Below, piece by piece: positions 15,601 through 23,160 of a stretch of DNA of 46,183 nt (position 1 is the stretch's first letter; the number at the start of each line of letters is the position of its first letter). Origin of the DNA: Cupriavidus sp. (GTDB taxonomy: Bacteria; Pseudomonadota; Gammaproteobacteria; Burkholderiales; Burkholderiaceae). The notes beneath the pieces were generated by a model. That model was not told the DNA's origin. It saw only the letters and a list, made by a program, of their open reading frames with translations, and searched no databases. Both the position numbers and the translations under genes were made by a program. The stretch covers positions 1-46,183 of the forward strand of contig JAPSLC010000044.1 of the NCBI GenBank assembly GCA_031181345.1. The letters run 5' to 3'.

Positions 15601-17910
15601 CAATTGTTCGATGCCCATGGCAATGTCCTGCCCAAGCCCGCCGGACAACCCGGCTCGCATTGCGTGCTGCCGGTGCGCTTCGAGGCCGACGGGCGCAGGT
15701 GGATTTGCTGGGTCAAGTTCAGCCCGGAGGCGCCCGGCAGCGAGCGGCTGCTGCACGCGCTGGACCGTCGCCTGACGGGCGGCTACGGCATGGCGGCGAG
15801 CCTCGCGATCCAGCTGCGCAGCGACGGCCGCCTCCTCAACGTGCAGGTCACCGAAGACGTCGCGGGCCGCTCGTTGGCGACGCTGCTGCGCGAGGAACCC
15901 ACCGCGCTGCGCGCCATCAATCCGGCCTCGTTCACCCGCGCACTGCTGCGCGAACTGGTCAGCGGGCCCGGCGACGACAAGGCCGACGACTATTTCCTGG
16001 TCGAGCGCGGCGAGCGGCAGGCGCTGAAGCGGACCGACAGCGGCCGCGCCGGCCTGGGCATGTTGGGGCTGGCGGCCTCCGGCCGGACACACCTGCCCGT
16101 TCGCAGCCACCTGTTCTGCCTGGACCAGATGGTGCAGCCGCTCGATCTGGCGGTGCTCGAGGAAGTGGGCCGCCTGCAGCCCGACGCGCTGCTGCGCAGC
16201 TGGCTGGAGGACGCCTTCCGCTTGCAGCAGGACCATGGCGCCATCTTCGGCGATGGCGGGGGAGCGGCGCCCGCCGGCCTGCTGGGCGTGACACCGTCGG
16301 AGGCGATGCTGCCGCTGCGTCAGCGGCTCGAAAGCGTGATCGGCATGGCCGCGTTGGCAGCACGCTTGCGCACCGCCCCGACCGGCATGGCGTGGTTGCG
16401 CAGCCTGGAGCCCGAGCTTGCCGCGCCCTACCTGGCAGCGTTCGAGCGCTATCCCGTACGCGCCGCGGACGCCGGCGCGCCCGCACAGCGCTTCGCCTGC
16501 CTCGACGAGCGGCTGGCGCGCCCCGACGGCGACGGCCGCTATGCCGGTGCCGACCCGATTGCCCACGCCACGCGTTTTGGCCTCACGGCCATTCATCCTC
16601 GTGCAGCTGTCGGTACGGGCGAGACGGCGCTGGGCATCGCCACATCGGCCGCCGGCGCGCTCTCGTGGCTGACGGGATCGCCGGCGCGCGATCTCGCATC
16701 CCTCGTCGTCGGCGTGCTCGGCGGCCGGGAGGGGGCGCCGCGCGACCTGGCGGCGTTGCCGCTGCGCCAGCGCACTGCGGTGTTCGACACGATCGCGATG
16801 GCGCTGCATGCCGACACGCGCGCCATCGCCGTCGCCGATCAACGCCGCCTGCTGGCGGCGATGGCCGGCACGGCCTTTGTCTGTCTGGACCTGAGCCCGT
16901 TCGCCGCGGCGCTGACCGATCCGCTGCTCGAAGGGTTGCTGCACGGCGCCGGCACCGCATTGCGGCGGCTGGACCTGAGCGGCTGCGCACAGCTGACGCC
17001 GCAGGTCCTGCGTCGTGTCCAGGCGCTTGCCCCGGCCCTGCGCATGCTGAATCTGCGCGCCATGCGTTGGCCCGGGGACTGGATGTCGGGCGGGCTGACG
17101 CTGGCCGAGCGCCCGGCCGCGCCGCTGATCGGGCCGTACGGTCCGTTGCAGTGGGGCGCGCTGCATTGGGCTGCGCTCGACACGCTCGATCTGTTCGGCA
17201 ACGGTGGGCTGCAGAAGCTATGGTTGCGCGCACCGGCGCTGCGCACGCTGCGTGTCGACGGATGCTCGGCGCTGCGTGAACTGCAGCTGGACGGCGTACG
17301 CCTGCTGAACCGGCTCGATGCGGGCCAATGCGTGGCGCTGACCGAGCCGGTGCTGCGCGGCCTGGCGCGCGACAATCCGCAACTGGCCGAGGTGCGGCTG
17401 GGGGGCTGTACGCAGCTGCAGCACATCGGCCTGCGCGAGACCCATCCCTGGCTGCTTGCCTGGCCGTGGAACGCGTGGACGCCCGCGGGTGCCGCGCGCC
17501 TGTGCGAATCGCTGACCAGGGGCGATGGCAGCCCCTACCGGCCCATGCCGCGCTACGTGATCAAGCAGGTCAACGCCTGGCTGCGCGAGCGCGAACGGGC
17601 GGTGCAGGTGCTGACCGCGCTCTATGGCGATGCCGGCGCGCCGCAGCGCCTGCGCGAGGCGGCCGAGGCAGCGTTGCTGGGCAGCGAGAGCGTCGCGCAG
17701 CGCGAGGCCGGGTGGGCCGCCGCGACGTTGATCGGCAATGCCAGCGATTCGCAGCCGGCGATCGGCATCGAGATGCTGGTGCCGGCGCTGTCCGCGGCCA
17801 GCAGCGAAGCGACACGCGTTGCCGCGGCGGCCGCGCTGGGCAGCCTGATCGCGATCCCGTCGCGCGACGATGTCGCGCGGTGGGCCCGGCGCGATGCGGC
17901 GGCGCGGTAG
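12643..17910 (+). CDS. Giant multidomain ankyrin/nucleotidyltransferase-like/kinase-like/LRR protein, putative effector
   Basis: A 1755-residue protein of unknown function. Reading from the N terminus: ankyrin-type repeats at about 55-108 (ESPLHWAVRAAA, LLEAGADPAASSPQGLTPLD); a long helical region; a nucleotidyltransferase-like motif at 537-555 (GLGSMSRGDMGPYSDFEYAV, with GS, Asp551 and Glu553); a kinase-like region with WVKFSPE (Lys1025), NVQVTEDVAGRSLATLL and GPGDDKADDYFLV (1109-1121); leucine-rich repeats at about 1411-1600 (RRLDLSGCAQLTPQVL, LRTLRVDGCSALRELQLDG); and HEAT-like helices at about 1650-1746. No signal peptide or membrane segment. ATG 12643 (MFSAAVTRIG) was chosen because it follows GGAGG and starts folded-looking sequence; the longer frame from 12340 overlaps the divergent ankyrin gene. 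The domain mix resembles effectors of bacteria that live with eukaryotes. Catalytic activity is inference. Confidence 0.85.
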   Translation: MFSAAVTRIGMLVPLGIAHSRNTEREALRQAIDAGNRRLVKDLLAGTPALAASADEDGESPLHWAVRAAARDGSADRRVIVTCLLEAGADPAASSPQGLTPLDLAAQVPYDPAVLSALRGSGRRECIPAHRAGQVPDPRSQQAADRGGERAGEWAGPSEDTTVEQRLQGIAARLRQRDPAGQADSAARVRRLLRTLAALYRDADADSAKSCLSCLRLLLQRYPRLDQTHRDEMVCLYEALVRVWMRGSHWQEGFCYAHHARRLLPAGGRDAAGVEAIVDRIEAAMVREHLSQWAPRAQAQLRAALFDLGTQCAALTAPLRTLERAHCLLEAVARAEALMASHRMAFSPEEAPREAVPVRQLTAAIVALLDRLRRTAKGAIDFIEDAHRVLLLAEAAGTVGLNAHGAAWCDSVVRQVEQEECAASLRSYDCSAHRRLAQSLRASAGAPARPAVQPQPVWRALRDSVDALRRQAAEELVALAPPDPTDRAALCDWDTPLPIEGLQERLTARYKTLIAQIARTCRQWMLTEPPCAFAIVGLGSMSRGDMGPYSDFEYAVLLAEPAHPDSAVHAWFARYCRLFDLAVCGLGETAPGHDHPLPVPAGFQIDAGVREGASALAWTGTPEQLADALRQRSAANANDRPDADQGLHFSLLSPSVAHGDEALMRRLRVAMSGTVDVPLHADDPGRLCAREDLALRQLHADLSRLGDVLAGGAGGAGGGADLKHACRGPLVHTLTALSLLFGHEAAPPRAALARLDALKRFSTPFLADWRWAMAAVQTVRYRLQLNAGRRQERGDVPLTGPERDMLQTARELVVRPLWAALSAPVGTGQRPPRPVIEAVRALRRLDDVDPALPAIVAARPLSLAATRNLAATLTVRRAPAEELRRYYEAAMAGAPRGEATQRWLAWRDALGAVPGNEGRLRALGHLPWPDGWRAQWAETQASFRRALESWLVDAADAAGLAGPAIEVRVPTPVGAGAVRLSPDIARQLFDAHGNVLPKPAGQPGSHCVLPVRFEADGRRWICWVKFSPEAPGSERLLHALDRRLTGGYGMAASLAIQLRSDGRLLNVQVTEDVAGRSLATLLREEPTALRAINPASFTRALLRELVSGPGDDKADDYFLVERGERQALKRTDSGRAGLGMLGLAASGRTHLPVRSHLFCLDQMVQPLDLAVLEEVGRLQPDALLRSWLEDAFRLQQDHGAIFGDGGGAAPAGLLGVTPSEAMLPLRQRLESVIGMAALAARLRTAPTGMAWLRSLEPELAAPYLAAFERYPVRAADAGAPAQRFACLDERLARPDGDGRYAGADPIAHATRFGLTAIHPRAAVGTGETALGIATSAAGALSWLTGSPARDLASLVVGVLGGREGAPRDLAALPLRQRTAVFDTIAMALHADTRAIAVADQRRLLAAMAGTAFVCLDLSPFAAALTDPLLEGLLHGAGTALRRLDLSGCAQLTPQVLRRVQALAPALRMLNLRAMRWPGDWMSGGLTLAERPAAPLIGPYGPLQWGALHWAALDTLDLFGNGGLQKLWLRAPALRTLRVDGCSALRELQLDGVRLLNRLDAGQCVALTEPVLRGLARDNPQLAEVRLGGCTQLQHIGLRETHPWLLAWPWNAWTPAGAARLCESLTRGDGSPYRPMPRYVIKQVNAWLRERERAVQVLTALYGDAGAPQRLREAAEAALLGSESVAQREAGWAAATLIGNASDSQPAIGIEMLVPALSAASSEATRVAAAAALGSLIAIPSRDDVARWARRDAAAR

Positions 17911-17977
17911 TGGTGCAGGGGCTGGTGCGGCTGTATCCATGCGCTTGACTCAATGCGCATGACTCAATGCCCCCGCC

Positions 17978-18811
17978 TCAATGCGGCGGCTCGCTGTCCG
18001 CGGGACTGGCGGTGGTCTCCATCGCCGCCCCGGTGCCCGAGGCCGCCTGCGCCGCCGCGCCGCGCACCTGCGGCCGCAACATCTCCGTCATCTCCATCGG
18101 CACCGGAAACACGATGGTCGAACTGCGATCGCCCGCCACCTGCGTCAGCGTCTGCAGATAGCGCAGCTGCATTGCCTGTGGCTGCCGTGACAGCATCTGC
18201 GCCGCTTCCAGCAGTTTCACCGACGCCTGCAGCTCGCCCTCGGCGTGGATCACCTTGGCGCGCCGCTCGCGCTCGGCTTCGGCCTGCCGTGCAATTGCCC
18301 GCACCATCGATTCGTTCAGATCGACATGCTTGATCTCGACATTCGACACCTTGATGCCCCAGGCGTCGGTCTGCGCGTCCAGCACCTTCTGGATGTCCAG
18401 ATTCAGCTTCTCGCGCTCGGACAGCATCTCGTCCAAGTCGTGCTTGCCGAGCACCGCGCGCAGCGTGGTCTGTGCCAGCTGGCTGGTGGCCTCGAGAAAA
18501 TTGGCCACCTGGATGATCGCGTTTTGCGGATCGACCACGCGGAAGTAGACCACCGCGTTGACCTTGACGGAGACGTTGTCGCGCGAGATCACGTCCTGGG
18601 ATGGCACGTCCATCACCACGGTGCGCAGGTCCACCCGCACCATCTGCTGGACCACCGGTATCACCAGCACCAGTCCCGGTCCCTTGACGCGCCAGAACCG
18701 ACCCAGCATGAACACCACGCCGCGTTCGTACTCGCGCAGCACGCGGAAGGCGGAGAAGATCAGCAGGGCCAGCAGGATGACGAGGGTGCCGGCGCTGAGG
18801 CTGAAGATCAT
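17978..18811 (-). CDS. Slipin, SPFH/band 7 membrane protein
   Basis: A 277-residue stomatin-like protein. One N-terminal membrane helix (FSLSAGTLVILLALLIFSAF) is followed by the SPFH domain: EYERGVVFMLGRFWRVKGPG, MDVPSQDVISRDNVSVKVNA, VVYFRVVDPQNAIIQVANFL and LGKHDLDEMLSEREKLNLDI. A coiled-coil region rich in Glu, Arg and Ala (ARQAEAERERRAKVIHAEGE) follows. Its start overlaps the stop of the upstream NfeD gene by four bases, the usual slipin-NfeD pairing, in which the NfeD protease is thought to act on the slipin. It probably forms membrane microdomain scaffolds. Confidence 0.95.
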   Translation of the reverse strand: MIFSLSAGTLVILLALLIFSAFRVLREYERGVVFMLGRFWRVKGPGLVLVIPVVQQMVRVDLRTVVMDVPSQDVISRDNVSVKVNAVVYFRVVDPQNAIIQVANFLEATSQLAQTTLRAVLGKHDLDEMLSEREKLNLDIQKVLDAQTDAWGIKVSNVEIKHVDLNESMVRAIARQAEAERERRAKVIHAEGELQASVKLLEAAQMLSRQPQAMQLRYLQTLTQVAGDRSSTIVFPVPMEMTEMLRPQVRGAAAQAASGTGAAMETTASPADSEPPH

Positions 18812-20328
18812 GGTCGGTCTCCTTGTGGGGACGTGGGGGAGGGCGGCGGGGGCCGCGCGGGGGAGGGTTCGGGGGCGGGGAGGCTGTCGGCGGATTCGAC
18901 GTCGAGCACCAGGCCGCGGCGGCCCGTCACGCGCACGGCCTGGCCGGTCTGCAGCGGCGCTGCGCTGTGCACGCGCCAGCGTTCGCCCTGCACCTCGACC
19001 CACCCTTCGTCGATGATGCGGCCGGCATTGCCGACCAAGCGGGTGTCGGCGATCACCGCGGGCTGGCGGCGCGCGCGCACCGCCGCCGCGGACACGCCGA
19101 AGCTCAGCGCGGCGGCCGCCAGCGACAGCGTGCCGATCATCCACAGCGGCACGCCAAAGCCCGGGATGTCGGTGTCGATCAGCATCACGGCGCCCAGCGC
19201 GAAGGCGACGATGCCGCCCAGGCCGAGCGCGCCGAAGCTTGGCAGGAAGGCCTCGGCCACCATGCAGCCGATGCCCAGCGCGATCAGCGCCAGGCCGGCG
19301 TAATTGATCGGCAGCATCTGCAGCGCGAACAGCGCCAGCAGCAGGCAGATCGCGCCGGCGACGCCGGGCAGCACCATGCCGGGCGTGGAGAATTCGAAGA
19401 TCAGCCCGTAGATGCCGATCATCATCAGGATCAGCGCGACGCTCGGCTCGGTCAGCACGGCCAGCAGCCGATAGCGCCAGTCGGGCTCGAGCTCGACCAC
19501 GCTGGCCTGCGCGGTGCGCAGCGTGCGCGACGCGCCGGCCGCAACCACGGCGCGCCCGTCGACCGCGCGCAGCAGCGCCGGCACGTCGGGCGCGATCAGG
19601 TCGACCACGCGCTGCGCCGCGGCCTCGTCGGCCGACAGGCTGACGGCCTCGCGCACCGCGCGCTCGGCCCACTCGGCATTGCGCCCGCGCAGTTGCGCGA
19701 GGCCGCGGATATAGGCGGCGGCATCGTGCAGCTGCTTGCGCTCGAGCGTGCTCAGCGCGTCGTCCTTCCTGTCCGAAGCGGCACCGCCGGGCGCGCTCGC
19801 GGCGCTGGCCGCCTCTTCCGACGCGGGCGCGGCACGCACCGGGCGCTCCCCGCGCTGCCCCCGGTCTTCGCGATCCGGCCCGCCGATGCCGATCCGCACC
19901 GGGCTGGCCGCGCCCAGATTGGTGCCCGGCGCCATCGCGGCGAGGTGGCTCGCATAGAGGATGTAGGTGCCGGCGCTGGCGGCGCGGGCCCCGCCCGGAT
20001 AGACGTAGCTGAGCACCGGCACCGGGCTGGCGAGGATGTCCTGGATGATCTGCCGCATCGACGGGTCCAGGCCGCCGGGCGTGTCCATCTCCAGCACGAT
20101 CAGTTGGGCGCCGGCCTGGCGCGCCTGTTCGAAGCCGCGCCGCACGAAGCTGGCGCTGGCCGGGCCGACGGCGCCCTTGAGCGGAATCAGATAGACCGGC
20201 GCGGCCGCTCCCGGCTGCGCACGCGCCTGGTCCGCGGTACCGCCGGGCTGGGCCAGCGCCAGCGTCACGCCGACGATCAGCAGCAGGGCGGCGGCGAGCC
20301 GCCGCGCGAAGCTTGCCTGTGCGTTCAT
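18808..20328 (-). CDS. nfeD: NfeD family membrane-bound serine protease (ClpP class)
   Basis: A 506-residue protein of the long NfeD type. It has a signal sequence (residues 1-26), a ClpP-like protease domain (VYLIPLKGAVGPASASFVRR, LEMDTPGGLDPSMRQIIQDI, ARAASAGTYILYASH), a transmembrane section of four to six helices (about 285-425) and a C-terminal OB-fold NfeD domain (LVGNAGRIIDEGWVEVQGER). The Ser/Lys dyad appears intact: Ser118 in AASAG and a Lys near 198 in ERKQLHDAAAYIRGLAQ. A 45-residue Asp/Arg/Ala-rich insert lies between them. It overlaps the slipin start by four bases, so the two should be co-translated. Confidence 0.94.
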   Translation of the reverse strand: MNAQASFARRLAAALLLIVGVTLALAQPGGTADQARAQPGAAAPVYLIPLKGAVGPASASFVRRGFEQARQAGAQLIVLEMDTPGGLDPSMRQIIQDILASPVPVLSYVYPGGARAASAGTYILYASHLAAMAPGTNLGAASPVRIGIGGPDREDRGQRGERPVRAAPASEEAASAASAPGGAASDRKDDALSTLERKQLHDAAAYIRGLAQLRGRNAEWAERAVREAVSLSADEAAAQRVVDLIAPDVPALLRAVDGRAVVAAGASRTLRTAQASVVELEPDWRYRLLAVLTEPSVALILMMIGIYGLIFEFSTPGMVLPGVAGAICLLLALFALQMLPINYAGLALIALGIGCMVAEAFLPSFGALGLGGIVAFALGAVMLIDTDIPGFGVPLWMIGTLSLAAAALSFGVSAAAVRARRQPAVIADTRLVGNAGRIIDEGWVEVQGERWRVHSAAPLQTGQAVRVTGRRGLVLDVESADSLPAPEPSPARPPPPSPTSPQGDRP

Positions 20329-20400
20329 GGGATCTGCGCTCTCGAAATGGAGGGCCCGGCGTGGTCACCTCGGCCACACCGTGCGCTCGCACCGCGCGAC

Positions 20401-20427
20401 CGCGACGGCGGTTCAACGACCGTCGCG
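20401..20427. repeat. Inverted repeat upstream of nfeD
   Basis: CGCGACGG (20401-20408) and CCGTCGCG (20420-20427) form perfect arms immediately beside the paired palindrome described next, in the intergenic region between nfeD and the MFS gene. Confidence 0.5.
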
Positions 20428-20496
20428 TCGTTCCCGCGAATGCGGGAATCCAGCGTCTTTGAACGTCACTGGGTCCCCGCATTCGCGGGGACGACA
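20427..20496. repeat. Paired palindromic (REP/BIME-like) element
   Basis: Two hairpins stand in opposite orientation: TTCCCGC-GAAT-GCGGGAA (20431-20448), and GTCCCCGC-ATTC-GCGGGGAC (20473-20492). Each is flanked on the inner side by ATCCAG or its complement CTGGGT, and on the outer side by TCG/CGA. This inverted pair of related units is the layout of REP-type elements common in Proteobacteria; translated, the element gives the telltale IPAFAGTT peptide. The 335-base gap 20329-20663 between nfeD and the MFS gene contains this, the neighbouring inverted repeat and a possible -10 (TACGAT, 20619-20624), and no gene. Confidence 0.85.
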
Positions 20497-20663
20497 AGGT
20501 TCGTCAGCCATCGGATGCACGTTGCGGCGCTGCTTCCAGTGTAGGCGACACGACACCGCTTGCCCGGAACAGTGGCGTGGTCTTGGCGGCGGTGCCGTCG
20601 CGCTTTGCCGGCCGCGGGTACGATAGCGGGATTGCCGACGCGCCAGAACGGAGAATCCGCATC

Positions 20664-21914
20664 GTGTCAGTCTCGCCCTCCCGCAATCCCGAGCTGGTCC
20701 ACGGCACGCGCGCCGGCAGCCAGGCCCACCGTCCCGGCGCCTGGGCGGTCGCGCTCGGCGGCCTGGTGTCGCTGGCCGTCGCCATGGGCATCGGCCGCTT
20801 CGCCTTCACGCCCTTGCTGCCGATGATGCTGCATGACGGCAGCGTGACGCTGCATCTGGGCGGATGGATCGCGACCTGGAACTACATCGGCTATTTCGCC
20901 GGCGCGCTGGCGTGCCTGCTGATCCGGCCCGATGCGGCGCGCATGGTGCGGTGGGGGCTGGCGGCCACCGTCGCGCTGACGCTGGCGATGGCGCTGCCGC
21001 TGGGCATGCTGGCCTGGTCGCTGTGGCGCACCGCCGCCGGCGTCGCCAGCGCCTTCGTGCTGGTCTATACCGCGGCCTGGTGCATGCAGCGGCTGGCCGA
21101 GGCGGGCAAGCCGGCGCTCGGCGGCCTGATCTTCTGCGGACCGGGCATCGGCATCGTCGCCACCGGGGTATCGGCCTTCGGCATGGTCGGCATGGACTGG
21201 AGCGCGGCCTGGGGCTGGATTGCCTTCGGCGTGCTGGCGCTGCTGCTGGTCGCGGCGGTATGGCGCATCTTCCAGCCCGATGGGGCGGTGCCCGCGGCCG
21301 CGGCTGCGGGCACCGCCGCGCCGGCCCGGATGGCGGCGTTGTCGGGCGAGGCCTGGGCGCTGACAGTGGCCTACGGGTTGGCGGGCTTCGGCTACATCAT
21401 CACCGCCACCTTCCTGCCGGTGATCGCGCGCGAGGCGATGCCGGGCTCGCTGTGGGCCGACCTGTTCTGGCCGCTGTTCGGCGCCGCGGTGGCGCTCGGC
21501 GCGCTGACGGCCGTGCGCATTGGCGTGCGGCACGACAACCGCGTGCTGCTGGCGCTGGCCTATGGCATGCAGGCGGCGGGCGTGGCGATCGCCGCGGTGT
21601 GGCCGACGCTGGCCGGCTTCGCGCTGAGCAGCCTGCTGGCCGGGCTGCCGTTCACCGCGCTGGTGCTGTTTGCCATGCACGAGGCGCGCCGTCTTGCCGG
21701 CGACCAGGCGCCGCGGCTGATTGGCCTGATGACGGCCGCCTACGGGCTCGGACAGATCGTCGGACCGCCGTTCGCCACCGCGCTGGTGGCCCGCACCGGC
21801 GGCTTTGCCGCGTCGCTGGTCGGCGCCGCGCTGGCGCTGCTGGCCGGTGCGCTGATCTACCTGTGGCTGCGCCGGGTCGCGCCGTTGCCGTCCGCCGCGG
21901 CGCCGCACGCCTGA
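20664..21914 (+). CDS. YbfB/YjiJ-type MFS transporter
   Basis: A 416-residue inner-membrane transporter with about twelve hydrophobic segments. The opening LGGLVSLAVAMGIGRFAFTP followed by LLPMMLHDG is the signature of the YbfB/YjiJ family, in which the first helix ends in GxGRFxxxPxLP. The start is probably GTG 20664 (VSVSPSRNP), 14 bases after a GGAG, because the open frame further upstream runs into the repeat-rich intergenic region. The substrate is unknown; some relatives export sugars or antibiotics. It is divergent from nfeD and followed by the class II aldolase gene. Confidence 0.88.
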   Translation: MSVSPSRNPELVHGTRAGSQAHRPGAWAVALGGLVSLAVAMGIGRFAFTPLLPMMLHDGSVTLHLGGWIATWNYIGYFAGALACLLIRPDAARMVRWGLAATVALTLAMALPLGMLAWSLWRTAAGVASAFVLVYTAAWCMQRLAEAGKPALGGLIFCGPGIGIVATGVSAFGMVGMDWSAAWGWIAFGVLALLLVAAVWRIFQPDGAVPAAAAAGTAAPARMAALSGEAWALTVAYGLAGFGYIITATFLPVIAREAMPGSLWADLFWPLFGAAVALGALTAVRIGVRHDNRVLLALAYGMQAAGVAIAAVWPTLAGFALSSLLAGLPFTALVLFAMHEARRLAGDQAPRLIGLMTAAYGLGQIVGPPFATALVARTGGFAASLVGAALALLAGALIYLWLRRVAPLPSAAAPHA

Positions 21915-22023
21915 GCCGGGCCCGACGGTCCACGCGCCAGCGCGCTTCGGCTACAGTATCGCCTTCGCCGCCACCGGCGGCCGGCTTCCGGGCCGGCATC
22001 GCCGAAGGCGCAAGGAGCCATCG

Positions 22024-22809
22024 ATGTCCTTTGCCCTGCAACCCGCCCGCGCCGCCGGCGCTTCCGCCACCGCTTCGGCCACCCTGTCCGACGCAGAGCG
22101 CCGCATGCGGATCGACCTCGCCGCGGCGTACCGGCTGTGCGCGCTGGCCGGCTGGGACGACCTGATCTACACGCATATCTCCGCCACGGTGCCGGGCGAG
22201 CCCGACCACTTCCTGATCAATCCCTTCGGCCATGCCTTCGACGAGATCCGTGCGTCGGACCTGGTCAAGATCAACGGCCGCGGCGAGGTGGTCGGCGACA
22301 GCCCGCATCCGGTCAACGTGACGGGGTTCGCGCTGCATGCGGCCGTGCACGCGGCGCGTCCGGACGCGGTCTGCGTGATGCACCTGCACAATACCGCCGG
22401 CGTCGCGGTGTCGGCCCAGGCCGACGGGCTGCTGCCGCTGTCGCAGCACGCGATGCGCTTCTACGGCCGGCTTGCCTATCACGACTACGAGGGCCTGGCC
22501 TTCACGCCGGCCGAGGGCGCGCGGCTGACCGCCTCGCTGGGCAGCCATCCCGCCATGCTGCTGCGCAACCACGGCACGCTGACGGTCGGCCGTACCGTGG
22601 CCGAGGCCCATGTGCTGATGGCCACGCTGATCAAGGCCTGCGAAATCCAGCTCGGCGCGCTGACCGCCGCCCGCGTGGTGCTGCCCCCGGTGGAGGTGGC
22701 GACGCGGACCTCGGCGCAGCTCGACGACGGCGGCGCCATCGAGGGCGCGCTGGAATGGCCGTCGCTGCTGCGCAAACTCGATAAAATCGATCCCTCGTAT
22801 CGGGACTGA
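22024..22809 (+). CDS. Class II aldolase/adducin family protein
   Basis: A 261-residue protein of the class II aldolase fold (fuculose-phosphate aldolase/adducin head). It has LCALAGWDDLIYTHISATVP, HFLINPFGHAFDEIRASDLV, PVNVTGFALHAAVHAARPDA, the zinc site MHLHNTAG (His120 and His122) and LLRNHGTLTVGRTVAEAHVL (His183). The family's catalytic acid is often at the position before the first region and is not certain here. No phosphate-binding motif is clear, so it may act on non-phosphorylated or CoA-free substrates. A TACAGT box (21952-21957) may be its -10. A tautomerase gene follows 56 bases later. Confidence 0.9.
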   Translation: MSFALQPARAAGASATASATLSDAERRMRIDLAAAYRLCALAGWDDLIYTHISATVPGEPDHFLINPFGHAFDEIRASDLVKINGRGEVVGDSPHPVNVTGFALHAAVHAARPDAVCVMHLHNTAGVAVSAQADGLLPLSQHAMRFYGRLAYHDYEGLAFTPAEGARLTASLGSHPAMLLRNHGTLTVGRTVAEAHVLMATLIKACEIQLGALTAARVVLPPVEVATRTSAQLDDGGAIEGALEWPSLLRKLDKIDPSYRD

Positions 22810-22865
22810 GCGCACCCCGCCGCTCTCAGTCCTTGCACCATTCACCCATAACAACAGGAGCCATC

Positions 22866-23054
22866 ATGCCGACTTTCCACGTAGAGATGTTCGAGGGCCG
22901 CACCGTCGAGCAGAAGCGCAAGTTCGTCGAGGAAGTGACCCGTGTCACCTGCGAAACGCTCGGCTGCTCGGCCGGCGCGGTCGACATCATCATCACCGAC
23001 GTCAAGCGCGAGAACTGGGCCACCGGCGGCGAACTGTGGGCCGACAAGAAGTAA
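22866..23054 (+). CDS. 4-oxalocrotonate tautomerase family protein
   Basis: A 62-residue protein of the tautomerase superfamily. It begins MPTFHVEMFEGRT, so after removal of Met the N-terminal proline acts as general base. The body EQKRKFVEEVTRVTCETLGC and DIIITDVKRENWATGGELWA is typical of the 4-oxalocrotonate tautomerase/YwhB group. ATG 22866 follows the ribosome site AGGAG with 5-base spacing. It lies between a class II aldolase and threonine aldolase on the same strand. The natural substrate is not determined; annotation as a xylonate/aromatic meta-pathway enzyme is not supported by neighbours. Confidence 0.93.
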   Translation: MPTFHVEMFEGRTVEQKRKFVEEVTRVTCETLGCSAGAVDIIITDVKRENWATGGELWADKK

Positions 23055-23082
23055 CGCGCGCCGACATCGTTTCGACTGTCCC

Positions 23083-23113
23083 GATCGTTCCCCTCGTTCC
23101 CCTCGTTCCATTC
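23083..23113 (+). repeat. Short tandem repeat of CGTTCCCCT
   Basis: Two exact copies of a nine-base unit and a partial third (CGTTCCATT) stand in the 106-base gap before the threonine aldolase gene. It is a simple repeat, probably without a function of its own. Confidence 0.6.
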
Positions 23114-23160
23114 CCCGGGCCTGCCCGAACCGGCGCCTCGCGCCACTGTACGGAACCGTC

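Noticed and set aside
13681..17166. 1161-residue minus-strand open frame
   Set aside because: It is antisense to the giant ankyrin-containing gene and is Arg/Gln/His-rich with no recognisable domain, a common by-product of high-GC coding sequence.
23083..23113. Tandem CGTTCCCCT units as a start of a CRISPR-like array
   Set aside because: Only two full nine-base units with no spacers; a simple repeat.
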